Source: Betaproteobacteria bacterium GR16-43 (GTDB lineage: Bacteria > Pseudomonadota > Gammaproteobacteria > Burkholderiales > Usitatibacteraceae). Taken from it: a DNA stretch of 64,000 bases. Below the pieces are notes generated by a model. The model was not told the DNA's origin, made no database searches, and was given only the letters and a program-made list of their open reading frames with translations. This document shows positions 31,018 through 39,953 of this stretch, one piece after another (the stretch's first letter is position 1; each line of letters starts with the position of its first letter). The stretch is taken from NCBI GenBank assembly GCA_001953215.1, contig CP019169.1, positions 1,178,001 to 1,242,000 on the forward strand, read 5' to 3'. Position numbers and translations under genes: made by a program.

Positions 31018-31455
31018 CTAGCGCGGGGCCGGGGCCGGAAGCGGGCGCGGAACGGGACGCGGTCCCGGCGCGGGATACGGGGGCCGCGGGCCACCCGGCG
31101 GATACGCGTAGATGTATTGCGGCACGCGCGCTTCCTCGCGGGCGAGCGTTTCGCGCTCGCGCTGCTCGTCGCGCTCGCGGGCTTCCTGCCGCCGCCGGCG
31201 CTCCGCTTCCTCCTCGGCCGCTCGCGCCTCGAGGCGCTTGCCGGCTTCGTCGCCGGCCTTGAGCAGCCGTTCGCGCTCGCCGGGATCGAAGTCCGCGTTC
31301 GCGGGAGTGGCGTCGACCTTCCGCTCTTCCGCAGCCTTGGGACACGGGGACTGCTGGTAGGTGACCTTGCCGTCGGGCGCAGTGCAGCGAAAGACTTCCT
31401 GCGCTTCCGCGACCGAAGCGACCGACAACGCCAGCGTGAGGGCCGCGATTCTCAC
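31018..31455 (-). CDS. secreted DUF4124 protein with charged helix and Pro-rich tail
   Basis: 145 residues. Signal peptide (MRIAALTLALSVASVAEA), DUF4124 segment (EVFRCTAPDGKVTYQQSPCP, two cysteines), then a long Glu/Arg-rich helix (about 55-110), probably coiled coil, and a Pro/Gly/Tyr-rich tail. Same architecture as the gene at 30226, so the two are probably related by duplication. It ends 46 bases upstream of the next small gene on the same strand. Confidence 0.72.
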   Translation of the reverse strand: MRIAALTLALSVASVAEAQEVFRCTAPDGKVTYQQSPCPKAAEERKVDATPANADFDPGERERLLKAGDEAGKRLEARAAEEEAERRRRQEARERDEQRERETLAREEARVPQYIYAYPPGGPRPPYPAPGPRPVPRPLPAPAPR

Positions 31456-31464
31456 GGCATGCGG

Positions 31465-32409
31465 CTAGGCCGCGCCGGCGTCCATCGCCTGGCGATCGGC
31501 GTGGTACGAGGAGCGCACCATCGGGCCGCACGCGGCATTGGTGAAGCCCATCGCTTCGCCTTCGCGCTGGAACATCGCGAAATCGTCGGGATGCACATAG
31601 CGCAGCACCGGCAGGTGGTGCTTCGAGGGCTGCAGGTACTGGCCGACCGTGAGCATGTCGACGTCGTGCTCGCGAAGGTCGCGCATCACGCCGAGGATCT
31701 CCTCGTTCGTCTCGCCCAGGCCGACCATGATCCCGGACTTCGTCGGCACCTGCGGGTGCGAGGCCTTGAAGTCCTTCAGCAGCTTCAGCGAATGCGCGTA
31801 GTCCGAACCCGGGCGCGCGGCCTTGTACAGGCGCGGCACGGTCTCCAGGTTGTGGTTCATCACGTCGGGCGGCGAGGCGTTGAGGATCTCCAGCGCGCGA
31901 TCGAGCCGCCCGCGGAAATCCGGCGTGAGGATCTCGATCTTCGTGGCGGGCGAGAGCTCGCGGATGGCACGGATGCAATCGACGAAGTGCTGGGCTCCGC
32001 CATCGCGAAGGTCATCGCGGTCGACGCTCGTGACCACGACGTACTTGAGTTTCATCGCGGCGACGGTCTCGCCGAGGTGGCGCGGCTCTTCGGCGTCGAG
32101 CGGCTGCGGCCGGCCATGGGCCACGTCGCAGAACGGGCAGCGGCGCGTGCAGAGGTCGCCCATGATCATGAACGTCGCGGTGCCGTGGCCGAAGCACTCG
32201 CCGATGTTGGGGCACGAGGCTTCCTCGCACACCGTGTGCAGCTTCGCCTCGCGCAGCACCTTCTTGATCTCGAAGAAGCGCTCGTTGCTGCCGGCGCGCA
32301 CGCGAATCCAGTCGGGCTTGCGGAGCGTTTCCGCCGGCACGATCTTGATGGGGATGCGAGCGGTCTTCAGCTCGCGCTTCTGCTGGGTCTTGAGGCTGTC
32401 GTCGGGCAT
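31465..32409 (-). CDS. lipA: lipoyl synthase
   Basis: 314 residues. Radical-SAM enzyme that inserts two sulfur atoms into protein-bound octanoyl chains. Both 4Fe-4S clusters are visible: the auxiliary one on C61-x4-C66-x5-C72 and the radical-SAM one on C87-x3-C91-x2-C94 (CTRRCPFC). The C-terminal serine ligand lies in the conserved [10 protein letters not shown] segment. It starts 7 bases after lipB, so the octanoyl-transfer and sulfur-insertion steps are encoded together. Confidence 0.97.
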   Translation of the reverse strand: MPDDSLKTQQKRELKTARIPIKIVPAETLRKPDWIRVRAGSNERFFEIKKVLREAKLHTVCEEASCPNIGECFGHGTATFMIMGDLCTRRCPFCDVAHGRPQPLDAEEPRHLGETVAAMKLKYVVVTSVDRDDLRDGGAQHFVDCIRAIRELSPATKIEILTPDFRGRLDRALEILNASPPDVMNHNLETVPRLYKAARPGSDYAHSLKLLKDFKASHPQVPTKSGIMVGLGETNEEILGVMRDLREHDVDMLTVGQYLQPSKHHLPVLRYVHPDDFAMFQREGEAMGFTNAACGPMVRSSYHADRQAMDAGAA

Positions 32410-32416
32410 GGTGCCC

Positions 32417-33013
32417 TCAGGCGAGGATGCGGGCGAGGGACTCGCCCAGTCGCTGCTGTACCACCGCAATTTTATCATCGACCCCGTGGTCGGCGAGGCG
32501 CGTGGCGGCCAAACCCGGATAGCCACAGGGGTCTATGCGCGAGAAGGGTTCGAGGTCCATGTCCACGTTGAGTGCCACGCCGTGGTAGCTGCAGCCGCGC
32601 GCGATCCGCAGTCCGATGGCGCAGATCTTTGCGTTGTCGACATACACGCCCGGCATTCCGTCGCGCCGATGGCCTTCGAGTCCATAGCCGGCGAGGAGAT
32701 CGATGGCCGAAGCCTCGAGCCGGCGCACGAGCTCCTTGACCCCGATGCCCAATCGCCGCAGGTCGAGCATCACGTAGGCGACCGCTTGCCCCGGCCCGTG
32801 ATAGGTCACCTGCCCGCCGCGGTCGGTCTTCACGACGGGGATGTCGCGCGCGTCCAGCACATGTTCGGGGCGGCCGGCGAGGCCCAGCGTGTAGACGGCG
32901 GGATGCTCGGTGAGCCAGATCTCGTCGGGGGTCGCGGCCGTGCGCGCGCGGGTGAAGTCCTGCATGGCGCGCCACGACGGCACGTACTCCGTCCGCCCCT
33001 TTTCGACGATCAC
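32417..33013 (-). CDS. lipB: lipoyl(octanoyl) transferase
   Basis: 198 residues. Moves octanoyl from acyl carrier protein to lipoyl domains. Family signature [12 protein letters not shown] (65-76); catalytic Lys129 (NAKICAIG) and Cys163 (DPCG) are present. The start is GTG 33013, overlapping the stop of the DUF493 gene (GTGA). Longer upstream frames overlap that gene and are not credible. Confidence 0.95.
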   Translation of the reverse strand: MIVEKGRTEYVPSWRAMQDFTRARTAATPDEIWLTEHPAVYTLGLAGRPEHVLDARDIPVVKTDRGGQVTYHGPGQAVAYVMLDLRRLGIGVKELVRRLEASAIDLLAGYGLEGHRRDGMPGVYVDNAKICAIGLRIARGCSYHGVALNVDMDLEPFSRIDPCGYPGLAATRLADHGVDDKIAVVQQRLGESLARILA

Positions 33014-33315
33014 AGCGCCATCAGGACCAGCGGGTGCTTCGAGAGCTCGGAGTAGAGCGCGTCGAGCTGTTCCCGCGATTTCGCGTTGATCGTGGCGGTG
33101 AGCGAGAGGTAGCGCCCGTTCTTCGAGGTGCGCATCTCGAGGGTGGCGGGGCTGAAGTCGGGCGCGTGGCGCAGGACGATGTCCGTGATGGTCTGGGCGA
33201 ACGCATCTTCGCGCCGGCCCATGATCTTGATCGGGAAGACCGTCGGGAAGGTGAGGAGCGACGCCCGCTCGATCTCGGGTTCTTCGAAGTGGTCGTCGTC
33301 GGGCAGATCGCTCAC
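33010..33315 (-). CDS. ybeD: DUF493 family protein YbeD
   Basis: 101 residues. A small ferredoxin-like alpha/beta protein with the family core LLTFPTVFPIKIMG and NGRYLSLTATI. Function is unknown, but it is almost always placed next to lipB, as here. GTG start at 33315, with AGGAG 7 bases upstream; it overlaps lipB by 4 bases. Confidence 0.92.
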   Translation of the reverse strand: MSDLPDDDHFEEPEIERASLLTFPTVFPIKIMGRREDAFAQTITDIVLRHAPDFSPATLEMRTSKNGRYLSLTATINAKSREQLDALYSELSKHPLVLMAL

Positions 33316-33323
33316 CTTCGCTC

Positions 33324-34196
33324 CTACGCCGCGACGGCATCCTTGCGCCCCAGGCGCGACTTGTAGTCCTGGTAGAGCGCGTGCATCTTCCTGAAGGCCG
33401 GGCCGGGCTTGCCGGTGCCGACCGGCTTGCCGTCGAGGGTGGTGACGGCGAGCACTTCCTTCGTCGAGGAGGAAAGCCACACCTCGTCGGCGCCGCGCAC
33501 CTCGGCCTCGGAGACCGGGCGCACTTCCAGCTTCAGCGTGCCGTCCTTCGAGAGCTTCTCGAGCAACTGGTAGGTGATGCCGAGGAGGATCAGGTTGTCC
33601 TGCGGCGCGGCGACCACGGTGCCGCCCTTCACGATGAACGCGTTCGACGCCGAGGCCTCGGTCATGAAGCCGTCGCGGAACATGATGGTCTCCACCGCGT
33701 TCGCGTCGACCGACACCTGCCGCGCGAGCACGTTGCCCAGCAGCGAGATCGACTTCACGTGGCATTTCTTCCAGCGGAAGTCCTCGCTCGTCACGCAGGC
33801 CACGCCGTTCTCGACCTGCTCCTTCGAGGGCGAGGCGAGCGGGTAGCAGAACATCATCACGGTGTTGGGCAGGCCCTTCGGGATCACGTGGTCGCGCTTG
33901 GCCTGCACGCCCCGCGTGACATGGATGTAGACCGACTGGTTGCCCGGATGATGCTTGAGCAGTTGCATCATGAGACCCATCCATTCGTCCGTGGTGTGCG
34001 GGTTCTTCATGAGGATCTCGTCGCACGAGCGCTGCAGGCGATCGAAGTGTTCCCGGCCGTGCAGCGGATGGCCGTTGTAGACGGGCACCACCTCGTAGAT
34101 CCCGTCGCCGAAGATGAAGCCGCGGTCCAGCGGCGAGATGCGGATCTCGTCCAAGGGGAGGAGATTCCCGTTGAAGTAGGCGATGTTGGCGGTCAT
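33324..34196 (-). CDS. dat: D-amino acid aminotransferase (class IV)
   Basis: 290 residues. PLP-dependent class IV aminotransferase; Lys148 in HVKSISLLGNVLARQ is the expected Schiff-base lysine. SPLDRGFIFGDGIYEVV near the N-terminus and the RGVQAKRDH segment favour D-alanine transaminase over branched-chain aminotransferase or ADC lyase. It would supply D-glutamate or D-alanine for the wall. Its position between the DUF493 gene and a D,D-carboxypeptidase supports a peptidoglycan role. Its ATG overlaps the dacA stop codon. Confidence 0.88.
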   Translation of the reverse strand: MTANIAYFNGNLLPLDEIRISPLDRGFIFGDGIYEVVPVYNGHPLHGREHFDRLQRSCDEILMKNPHTTDEWMGLMMQLLKHHPGNQSVYIHVTRGVQAKRDHVIPKGLPNTVMMFCYPLASPSKEQVENGVACVTSEDFRWKKCHVKSISLLGNVLARQVSVDANAVETIMFRDGFMTEASASNAFIVKGGTVVAAPQDNLILLGITYQLLEKLSKDGTLKLEVRPVSEAEVRGADEVWLSSSTKEVLAVTTLDGKPVGTGKPGPAFRKMHALYQDYKSRLGRKDAVAA

Positions 34197-35326
34197 GGCA
34201 TTCGGCGCAGGAGGAGTCGGAGGGTGTCCCAGCCCCGGGAGAGGAAGCCCGCGACGGGCACGTCTTCCAGGGCCACCACGGGAAATTCCGCGACGCGGGC
34301 GGCGTCCCGGGTGAGCTTCATTATCCCCGCTTTTTCCCCGGTGGCGAATGGCGCCACGAAGGGCTGCTTCGTCTCGAGCGTGGCCTGCAGGCCGGTGAAT
34401 TGCCCGCGCGGGAGCGAGAGCCAGACGTCCTCGCGGAAGCCCACGGGCATGGTCGGACTCGTGCCCTTGAAGACTTCGGGCGTTCCGACCGCGACGTTCT
34501 TCTTGTAGAGCTGGCGCGTCTCGAACGCCTGGAAGCCGTAGTTCAGCAGCTTCTGGCTCTCGGTCATGCGCAGCACGTCGGATTGCGTCCCGAGCACCAC
34601 GGAGACCAGCCGCCGCTCGCCGCGCTTCGAGCTCGCGACCAGGCAGTAGCCCGCGGCCTCGGTGAACCCCGTCTTCATGCCGTCCACCGAAGGGTCGATC
34701 CACATCAGGCGGTTGCGGTTCGCCTGGGTGATGCGGTTCCAGGTGAATTCCTTCTGCGCGTAGAGCGGATAGCGGTCCGGGAAATCGCGGATGACCGCGG
34801 CGGCGAGCACGGCCAGGTCGCGCGCCGAGGCGTGGTGGCCCGGCGCGGGCATGCCGGTCGCGTTGGCGAATGCCGTGTTGGCGAGGCCCATGCGCTGCGC
34901 CTGCTTGTTCATGAGCGCGACGAACGCTTCTTCGGTGCCCGAGACCGCTTCGGCGAGCGCCACGGTGGCGTCGTTGCCCGACTGCACGATCATGCCGCGC
35001 AGGAGGTCCTCGACCGTCACCGGCTTGCCGGGTTCGACGAACATGCGCGAACCGGCGGCCTTCGACGCGCGCTCGGAGACGTTCACGGTCGCGGCGGGAT
35101 CGAGCTTCTTGTCGCGGAGCGCGGAGAACACCACGTAGGCGCTCATCAGCTTGGTGAGCGAGGCGGGCTCGAAGCGATCGTCGCCCGCGACGGAGGCGAG
35201 CACCTGGCCGCTCTGGACATCGAGCAGCGCGAAGGCGCGGGCGGCGATCGGAAGCGAAGCGGGTTGTTGCGCGAGGGCGGAGAGCGAGGCGAGGCCGAGG
35301 GCGAGACCGGCGAGGAGCTTCTGCAT
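34193..35326 (-). CDS. dacA: D-alanyl-D-alanine carboxypeptidase (PBP5/6 type)
   Basis: 377 residues. Signal peptide (1-20) and an S11 serine peptidase domain with all three motifs: S56-x-x-K59 (SLTK), S116-G-N118 and K218-T-G220. A C-terminal beta-rich domain (about 270-355) and a final amphipathic helix (RGWDTLRLLLRR) should anchor it to the outer face of the inner membrane. It trims the terminal D-alanine from pentapeptide stems. Confidence 0.95.
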   Translation of the reverse strand: MQKLLAGLALGLASLSALAQQPASLPIAARAFALLDVQSGQVLASVAGDDRFEPASLTKLMSAYVVFSALRDKKLDPAATVNVSERASKAAGSRMFVEPGKPVTVEDLLRGMIVQSGNDATVALAEAVSGTEEAFVALMNKQAQRMGLANTAFANATGMPAPGHHASARDLAVLAAAVIRDFPDRYPLYAQKEFTWNRITQANRNRLMWIDPSVDGMKTGFTEAAGYCLVASSKRGERRLVSVVLGTQSDVLRMTESQKLLNYGFQAFETRQLYKKNVAVGTPEVFKGTSPTMPVGFREDVWLSLPRGQFTGLQATLETKQPFVAPFATGEKAGIMKLTRDAARVAEFPVVALEDVPVAGFLSRGWDTLRLLLRRMP

Positions 35327-35337
35327 CGAGGGTTTCG

Positions 35338-36216
35338 TCAGCGGTTCGTGAGGGCCGGGGAGAAGCCGAGCGTCGTGCGCACCTTGTCGGCGATGGCGAG
35401 GGCTTCCTCGCGGTTGCGGTAGGGGCCGAGGCGCACGCGGTGCAGGCCTTCGCGCTGGGCGACGGTGAGCGGCTCGAGGTTCCAGGCGAGGTCGGACTGC
35501 ATCTTCTTGCGGAAGAGGTCGGCCGCTTCCGGACCGGAGAAGGCGCCGAGCTGCAGGTAGAACTCGCTCTTCTCGCCCGTGACGACGGGCGTGTCGTAGA
35601 CGCGCCTGATGTAGGTGCTGGTGATCTGGATCTCGTCTCTTGGGACCACGGCGACGCTGTCGTACACGCGCTCGACCTCCACCAGCCCGCTGCCCGCCGA
35701 GGCCACGCCGATGCGCGCGGCGGCCGCGTAGGAGAGGTCGATGATGCGGTCGCCATGGAACGGCCCGCGGTCGTTGATGCGCACGACCACGGACTTCCCG
35801 CTGCGCACGTTCGTCACCCGCGCGTAGCTGGGGATCGGCAGCGTCTTGTGCGCGGCGGTCATCGCGAACATGTCGTAGACCTCGCCCGAGGAGGTCTTCT
35901 GCCCGTGGAATTTCTTCCCGTACCAGGACGCGATGCCGCGCTCCTTGTACGCGTCCTTGTTCACGACCGGCACGTAGTTGCGGCCGAACACGACGTACGG
36001 CCGGTTGGCGAACTTGTGGAAGGGTTCGTCGCGCGGGACCGCGTCGGGAATCGAAGCGAGGTTGTCGGGCACCGATTCCGGAGGGCCGTCGTCCGAGTAG
36101 TACGACGGCTTCTTCGGCGCGTCGTCGGGTTTCTTCGGTGGCGCGGAACCGCAGGCCGCCAACGTCAGGCCCGTGGTGAGGATGGCCAGGCGGATCGTGA
36201 AATTGATGAAGGTCAT
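35338..36216 (-). CDS. rlpA: septal ring lytic transglycosylase RlpA
   Basis: 292 residues. Lipoprotein signal with lipobox LAAC (Cys22), a double-psi beta-barrel domain (about 90-185, ASWYGKKFHGQKTSSGEVYDM and NDRGPF), and a C-terminal SPOR domain (about 215-290) that binds denuded glycans at the division site. It cleaves naked glycan strands. It is separated from rodA by a 212-base gap containing a long inverted repeat, although cell-elongation genes are usually closely spaced. Confidence 0.95.
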   Translation of the reverse strand: MTFINFTIRLAILTTGLTLAACGSAPPKKPDDAPKKPSYYSDDGPPESVPDNLASIPDAVPRDEPFHKFANRPYVVFGRNYVPVVNKDAYKERGIASWYGKKFHGQKTSSGEVYDMFAMTAAHKTLPIPSYARVTNVRSGKSVVVRINDRGPFHGDRIIDLSYAAAARIGVASAGSGLVEVERVYDSVAVVPRDEIQITSTYIRRVYDTPVVTGEKSEFYLQLGAFSGPEAADLFRKKMQSDLAWNLEPLTVAQREGLHRVRLGPYRNREEALAIADKVRTTLGFSPALTNR

Positions 36217-36236
36217 CGAGTCAGGAGGCGCCGTTC

Positions 36237-36384
36237 TTCAACACAGAGGACACAGAGGTTTCACAGAGGGCACAGAGGAATTCGAAAGATCATCATGAAG
36301 ACCGTGGATACTCCCTGCAGCCGTCCTCCCGAACATGGCTTTCCTCTGTGTCCTCTGTGAAGCCTCTGTGTCCTCTGTGTTGAA
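36237..36384. repeat. 44-bp inverted repeat built of CACAGAGG units
   Basis: Arms at 36237-36280 and 36341-36384 are complementary at 42 of 44 positions, separated by 60 bases. Each arm is itself made of four near-copies of ACACAGAGG/TCACAGAGG. The whole element fills most of the rlpA-rodA gap. The structure resembles a short non-autonomous element or REP-type palindrome. It is not a CRISPR: the units are contiguous, without spacers. Confidence 0.85.
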
Positions 36385-36428
36385 AATGGACCTCTCCTCT
36401 TGCGACGCTTCCCGTCCTGGGCAGCCCA

Positions 36429-37541
36429 TCAGCTCTGCACCAGTTGCTTGTGCGTCGACACCGACATCACGATGCCGAAGCCGATCAGCATCGAGAGCAG
36501 CGCCGTGCCCCCGTAGCTGATGAGCGGCAGCGGAACGCCCACGACCGGGAGGATGCCGGTCACCATCCCCATGTTCACGAACGCGTAGGTGAAGAACGTG
36601 AGCGTCACAGCGCCGGCCACCAGGCGGGCGAACGTGGTCGAGGCGCTGGCGGCGATCATCAGGCCGCGCGCGATGATGAGGAGGTACAGGATCAGCAGGA
36701 CGGCGATGCCCGCGAGGCCGAACTCCTCGCCGAACACGGCGAAGATGAAGTCCGTCGAGCGCTCGGGCAGGAAATCGAGCTGCGCCTGCGTGCCGTTCAG
36801 CCAACCCTTGCCGAGCATGCCGCCCGAGCCGATGGCGATGGTCGACTGGATGATGTGGTAGCCCGCGCCCTGCGGGTCCTCGTTCGGGTCGATCAGCGTG
36901 AGGATGCGTTTCCTCTGGTAATCGTGCATCGCGCCCCAGAGGAACGGGAGCGCGGCCAGCCCGAGCGTGCCCATGCCGATGATCAGCCGCCAGGACAGGC
37001 CCGCGAGGAAGATCACGAAGAAGCCCGAGGCGAAGATGAGCAGCGCCGTGCCGAGGTCGGGCTGGCGCGCGATGAGGCCCACGGGCAGGGCGAGCAGGAT
37101 CGTGGCGACGGCGAAATCGCGCATGCGAAGCCCTTCCTCGTGGCGATGGAAGTACCACGCGAGGACGAGCGGCACGGCGATCTTCATGATCTCCGAGGGC
37201 TGGATCGAGCTGAAGCCCAGGTTCAGCCAGCGCCGGGCGCCGTTGCGCACGTCGCCGAAGAGCGCCACGCCGATCAGCAGCGCCATGCCGACCACGTAGA
37301 CCGGCACGGCCAGGCGCATCAGCGTCTGCGGCGGCACGTTGGCCGCGATCCACAGCGCGCCCACGGCCACGAGCACGTTGCGCATCTGGCCGCCCACGCG
37401 GTCCATCGACTGGCCCCCCGAGGCGGAGTAGATCACCGTGAGCCCGAGCGCGATGGCGAGCATCAACGCGGCCATCAACGGGCCGTCGATGCGGCGCGAG
37501 AACATGTTGAAGAGACGGTCAATCAGTGGAGGTCTCCCCAT
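36429..37541 (-). CDS. rodA: rod shape-determining glycosyltransferase RodA
   Basis: 370 residues with about ten membrane helices: the SEDS-family peptidoglycan polymerase that works with PBP2 in lateral wall growth. Conserved SEDS features include the loop with the catalytic Asp in RQPDLGTA, GLAGIAVLLILYL, and the C-terminal PLISYGGTALLS. It overlaps the mrdA end by 23 bases. An internal ATG (MFSRRIDGP) is an alternative start. Confidence 0.96.
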   Translation of the reverse strand: MGRPPLIDRLFNMFSRRIDGPLMAALMLAIALGLTVIYSASGGQSMDRVGGQMRNVLVAVGALWIAANVPPQTLMRLAVPVYVVGMALLIGVALFGDVRNGARRWLNLGFSSIQPSEIMKIAVPLVLAWYFHRHEEGLRMRDFAVATILLALPVGLIARQPDLGTALLIFASGFFVIFLAGLSWRLIIGMGTLGLAALPFLWGAMHDYQRKRILTLIDPNEDPQGAGYHIIQSTIAIGSGGMLGKGWLNGTQAQLDFLPERSTDFIFAVFGEEFGLAGIAVLLILYLLIIARGLMIAASASTTFARLVAGAVTLTFFTYAFVNMGMVTGILPVVGVPLPLISYGGTALLSMLIGFGIVMSVSTHKQLVQS

Positions 37542-39423
37542 CGCCCAGCTTCTGTTTCACGGCCGGCTTCTTCTTCAGCAGGTGGTAGTCGAAGACTTCG
37601 CGCGCGATCGGCGCCGCGGTCGAGCCGCCATGGCCGCCGTTTTCCACGAGCAGCGCGATGGCGATCGTCGGGTTGTCGGCCGGCGCGTAGGCGATGAACA
37701 CCGCGTGGTCGCGATGCGCTTCCTTCACGCGCTTCTCGTCGTACTTCTCGCCCTGCTTCATGCCCACGACCTGCGCCGTGCCGGTCTTGGCGGCGATGAC
37801 ATACGGTGCGCCCGCGCCCGCGCGCGCCGCGGTGCCGCCCGGCTTGGTCACTTCGATCATCGCCTCGCGCACGAGCTGCACGTTCTCGGGCTTGAGGGTG
37901 ATGGTCTCGCCCACGGGAGCGCCGAGCTCGCGCGTCTCGAGGGTCTTCGAATCCTGGATCGCCTTCAGCAGGCGCGGGTGCACGACCGTGCCGCCATTGG
38001 CGAGCGTGGCCGTGGCCGCGGCGAGCTGCAGGGGCGTGACCAGCCAGTAGCCTTGCCCGATGCCCACGCTCACCGTGTCGCCGGCGTACCACTTTTGCTT
38101 GTAGCGCTGCCACTTCCAGTCGCTGGAAGGCTGCAGCCCGCCCAGCTCGCCTTCGATGTCGATGCCGGTCTTCGCCCCGAACCCGAACGGCGTCATGAAG
38201 CGGTGGATCGCGTCCACGCCCATGTCGTTGGCGAGCCCGTAGAAATACGTGTCGCACGAAACCACGATCGCCTTGCGCAGGTTCACGCTGCCGTGCCCGT
38301 CGGCCTTGTGGTCGCGATAGCGGTGCGTGACGCCCGGCAACGCGAAGAAGCCCGGGTCCGAGATCGAGAACTCGGGCGTGCGCTTCTTCGTCTCCAGCGC
38401 GGCCAGGCCCAGGAATGGCTTGATCGTCGAGCCCGGCGGGTACTGTCCGCGCAGCGCCCGGTTGTTCAACGGCTTGTCGGGCGAGTTGTTGAGCGCGTCC
38501 CAGTTCACCGGGTCGATGCCGTCGACGAACAGGTTCGGGTCGAAGCCCGGCTTGGAGACGAGCGCCAGCACGTCGCCGTTGCGCGGGTCGATCGCCACCA
38601 GGGCACCGCGGTAGTCCTGGAAGGCGGCCTCCGCGACCCTCTGCAATTGCATGTCGAGCGTCACGATGAGGTTGTTGCCGGAGTGCGGCTCGTTGCGCGA
38701 GAGCGAGCGGATGGCGCGCCCGCCCGCGTCGATCTCCACCTGTTCGCTTCCCGTGTTGCCGTGCAGCTCGCGTTCGTAAGCGCCTTCGATGCCGAGCTTG
38801 CCGATGTGGTCGGTGCCCTTGTAATTCGTGGCGTTGCCCTGCGCGTCGATGCGCTTCACGTCGCCGTCGTTGATGCGCCCGATGTACCCGATGGCGTGAG
38901 AGGCCACTTCGCCCTGCGGGTAGGACCGGAAGAGGCGCGCCTTGATCTCGAAACCCGGGAAGCGGAAGCGGTGCACGGCGAAGCGCGCGACTTCCTCCTC
39001 GGTGAGCCGCGTGCGGATCGGCAGGCTCTCGAAGTTCTTGCTCTCCTCCTGGAGCTTGCGGAAGCGCCGGCGGTCGCGCGCGCTCACCTCGATCACTTCG
39101 GCCAGCTCGTCGATCGCGCTGTCCACGTTCGACACCCGGCTGGGCGTGATCTCGAGGGTGTAGGCGGAGAAGTTCGCGGCGAGGATCTCGCCGTTGCGGT
39201 CGGTGATGATGCCGCGATTGGGCACGACGGGCACGAAGGAGATGCGGTTCTGCTCGGCGAGCGTGTGGTAGAACTCGCGCTGCACGACCTGCAGCCACGT
39301 GAAGCGGGCCACCAGCAGGCCGAAGGCGAAGAGGATGAGCAGGCCCGAGAGCAGGATGCGCGTCTGGAACGTGCGGATCTCGCGGCGCTGGTCGCGCAGC
39401 GCGTGGCCGAGGGTGGCGCTCAC
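37519..39423 (-). CDS. mrdA: penicillin-binding protein 2 (peptidoglycan D,D-transpeptidase)
   Basis: 634 residues. Short cytosolic tail, one membrane helix (about 22-42), a PBP dimerisation domain and a transpeptidase domain with S332-T-I-K335, S389-C-D391 (the SxN position carries Asp, as in other PBP2) and KTGTAQ near 550. It cross-links glycan made by RodA during elongation. GTG start at 39423 overlaps the mreD stop (GTGA); a longer upstream frame overlaps mreD and is not credible. Confidence 0.96.
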   Translation of the reverse strand: MSATLGHALRDQRREIRTFQTRILLSGLLILFAFGLLVARFTWLQVVQREFYHTLAEQNRISFVPVVPNRGIITDRNGEILAANFSAYTLEITPSRVSNVDSAIDELAEVIEVSARDRRRFRKLQEESKNFESLPIRTRLTEEEVARFAVHRFRFPGFEIKARLFRSYPQGEVASHAIGYIGRINDGDVKRIDAQGNATNYKGTDHIGKLGIEGAYERELHGNTGSEQVEIDAGGRAIRSLSRNEPHSGNNLIVTLDMQLQRVAEAAFQDYRGALVAIDPRNGDVLALVSKPGFDPNLFVDGIDPVNWDALNNSPDKPLNNRALRGQYPPGSTIKPFLGLAALETKKRTPEFSISDPGFFALPGVTHRYRDHKADGHGSVNLRKAIVVSCDTYFYGLANDMGVDAIHRFMTPFGFGAKTGIDIEGELGGLQPSSDWKWQRYKQKWYAGDTVSVGIGQGYWLVTPLQLAAATATLANGGTVVHPRLLKAIQDSKTLETRELGAPVGETITLKPENVQLVREAMIEVTKPGGTAARAGAGAPYVIAAKTGTAQVVGMKQGEKYDEKRVKEAHRDHAVFIAYAPADNPTIAIALLVENGGHGGSTAAPIAREVFDYHLLKKKPAVKQKLGDGETSTD

Positions 39424-39953
39424 GAGGGCGACTCCGAGCGGCGGCGGCGCACCGACGGATGGTAGAGCAGCCACGTGGCCGGCGCCCACAGCAACGCGGT
39501 GAACAGGGGCGACAGGAGGAACGCGAAGCCCGGGAAGTCCGCGCCGAGCACGAGGTTCAGCAGCACCAGCACGAACGACGAGAGCGTGAGGATGCCCGCG
39601 AGGTGCAGCGTCTGCTCCGGCAGGCGGAAGGTGAGGATGCGCACGCGAAACACCTGCGCGAGGTACACGGCCAGCACGTACTCCAGCGCGTGCTCGCCCA
39701 GCAGCATGGAATCGCCCACGTCCATCAGCAGCCCGAGCGCGAAGGCCGCGCCCTGCCCGATCATGCGCGGTTCGTGCAGCGTCCAGAACATCAGGGCCAG
39801 CAGGACGAAATCCGGGCGCGCCAGCAACAGCCAGCCCGACCAGGGCATCGCGCACAGCAGGTAGGCCCCGACGAACGACGCGAAGATGAAGCCCAGCCCC
39901 GCGGGGCGCTTCATCACGTCGCGCGCGACGGGGGTGAGGTCAGCGGCCCTCAC
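39420..39953 (-). CDS. mreD: rod shape-determining protein MreD
   Basis: 177 residues with five or six predicted membrane helices; small integral-membrane partner of MreC and RodA. The conserved LLMDVGDSMLLGEHALEY segment fits the family (usually DxxxxxxxG around a loop). It overlaps mreC by 14 bases if started at 39953; Met14 (39914) is an alternative start. Confidence 0.92.
   Translation of the reverse strand: MRAADLTPVARDVMKRPAGLGFIFASFVGAYLLCAMPWSGWLLLARPDFVLLALMFWTLHEPRMIGQGAAFALGLLMDVGDSMLLGEHALEYVLAVYLAQVFRVRILTFRLPEQTLHLAGILTLSSFVLVLLNLVLGADFPGFAFLLSPLFTALLWAPATWLLYHPSVRRRRSESPS

Noticed and set aside
36237-36384. Repeated CACAGAGG units as a possible CRISPR array
   Set aside because: The units are tandem or inverted without spacers of regular length, and no cas genes are near.
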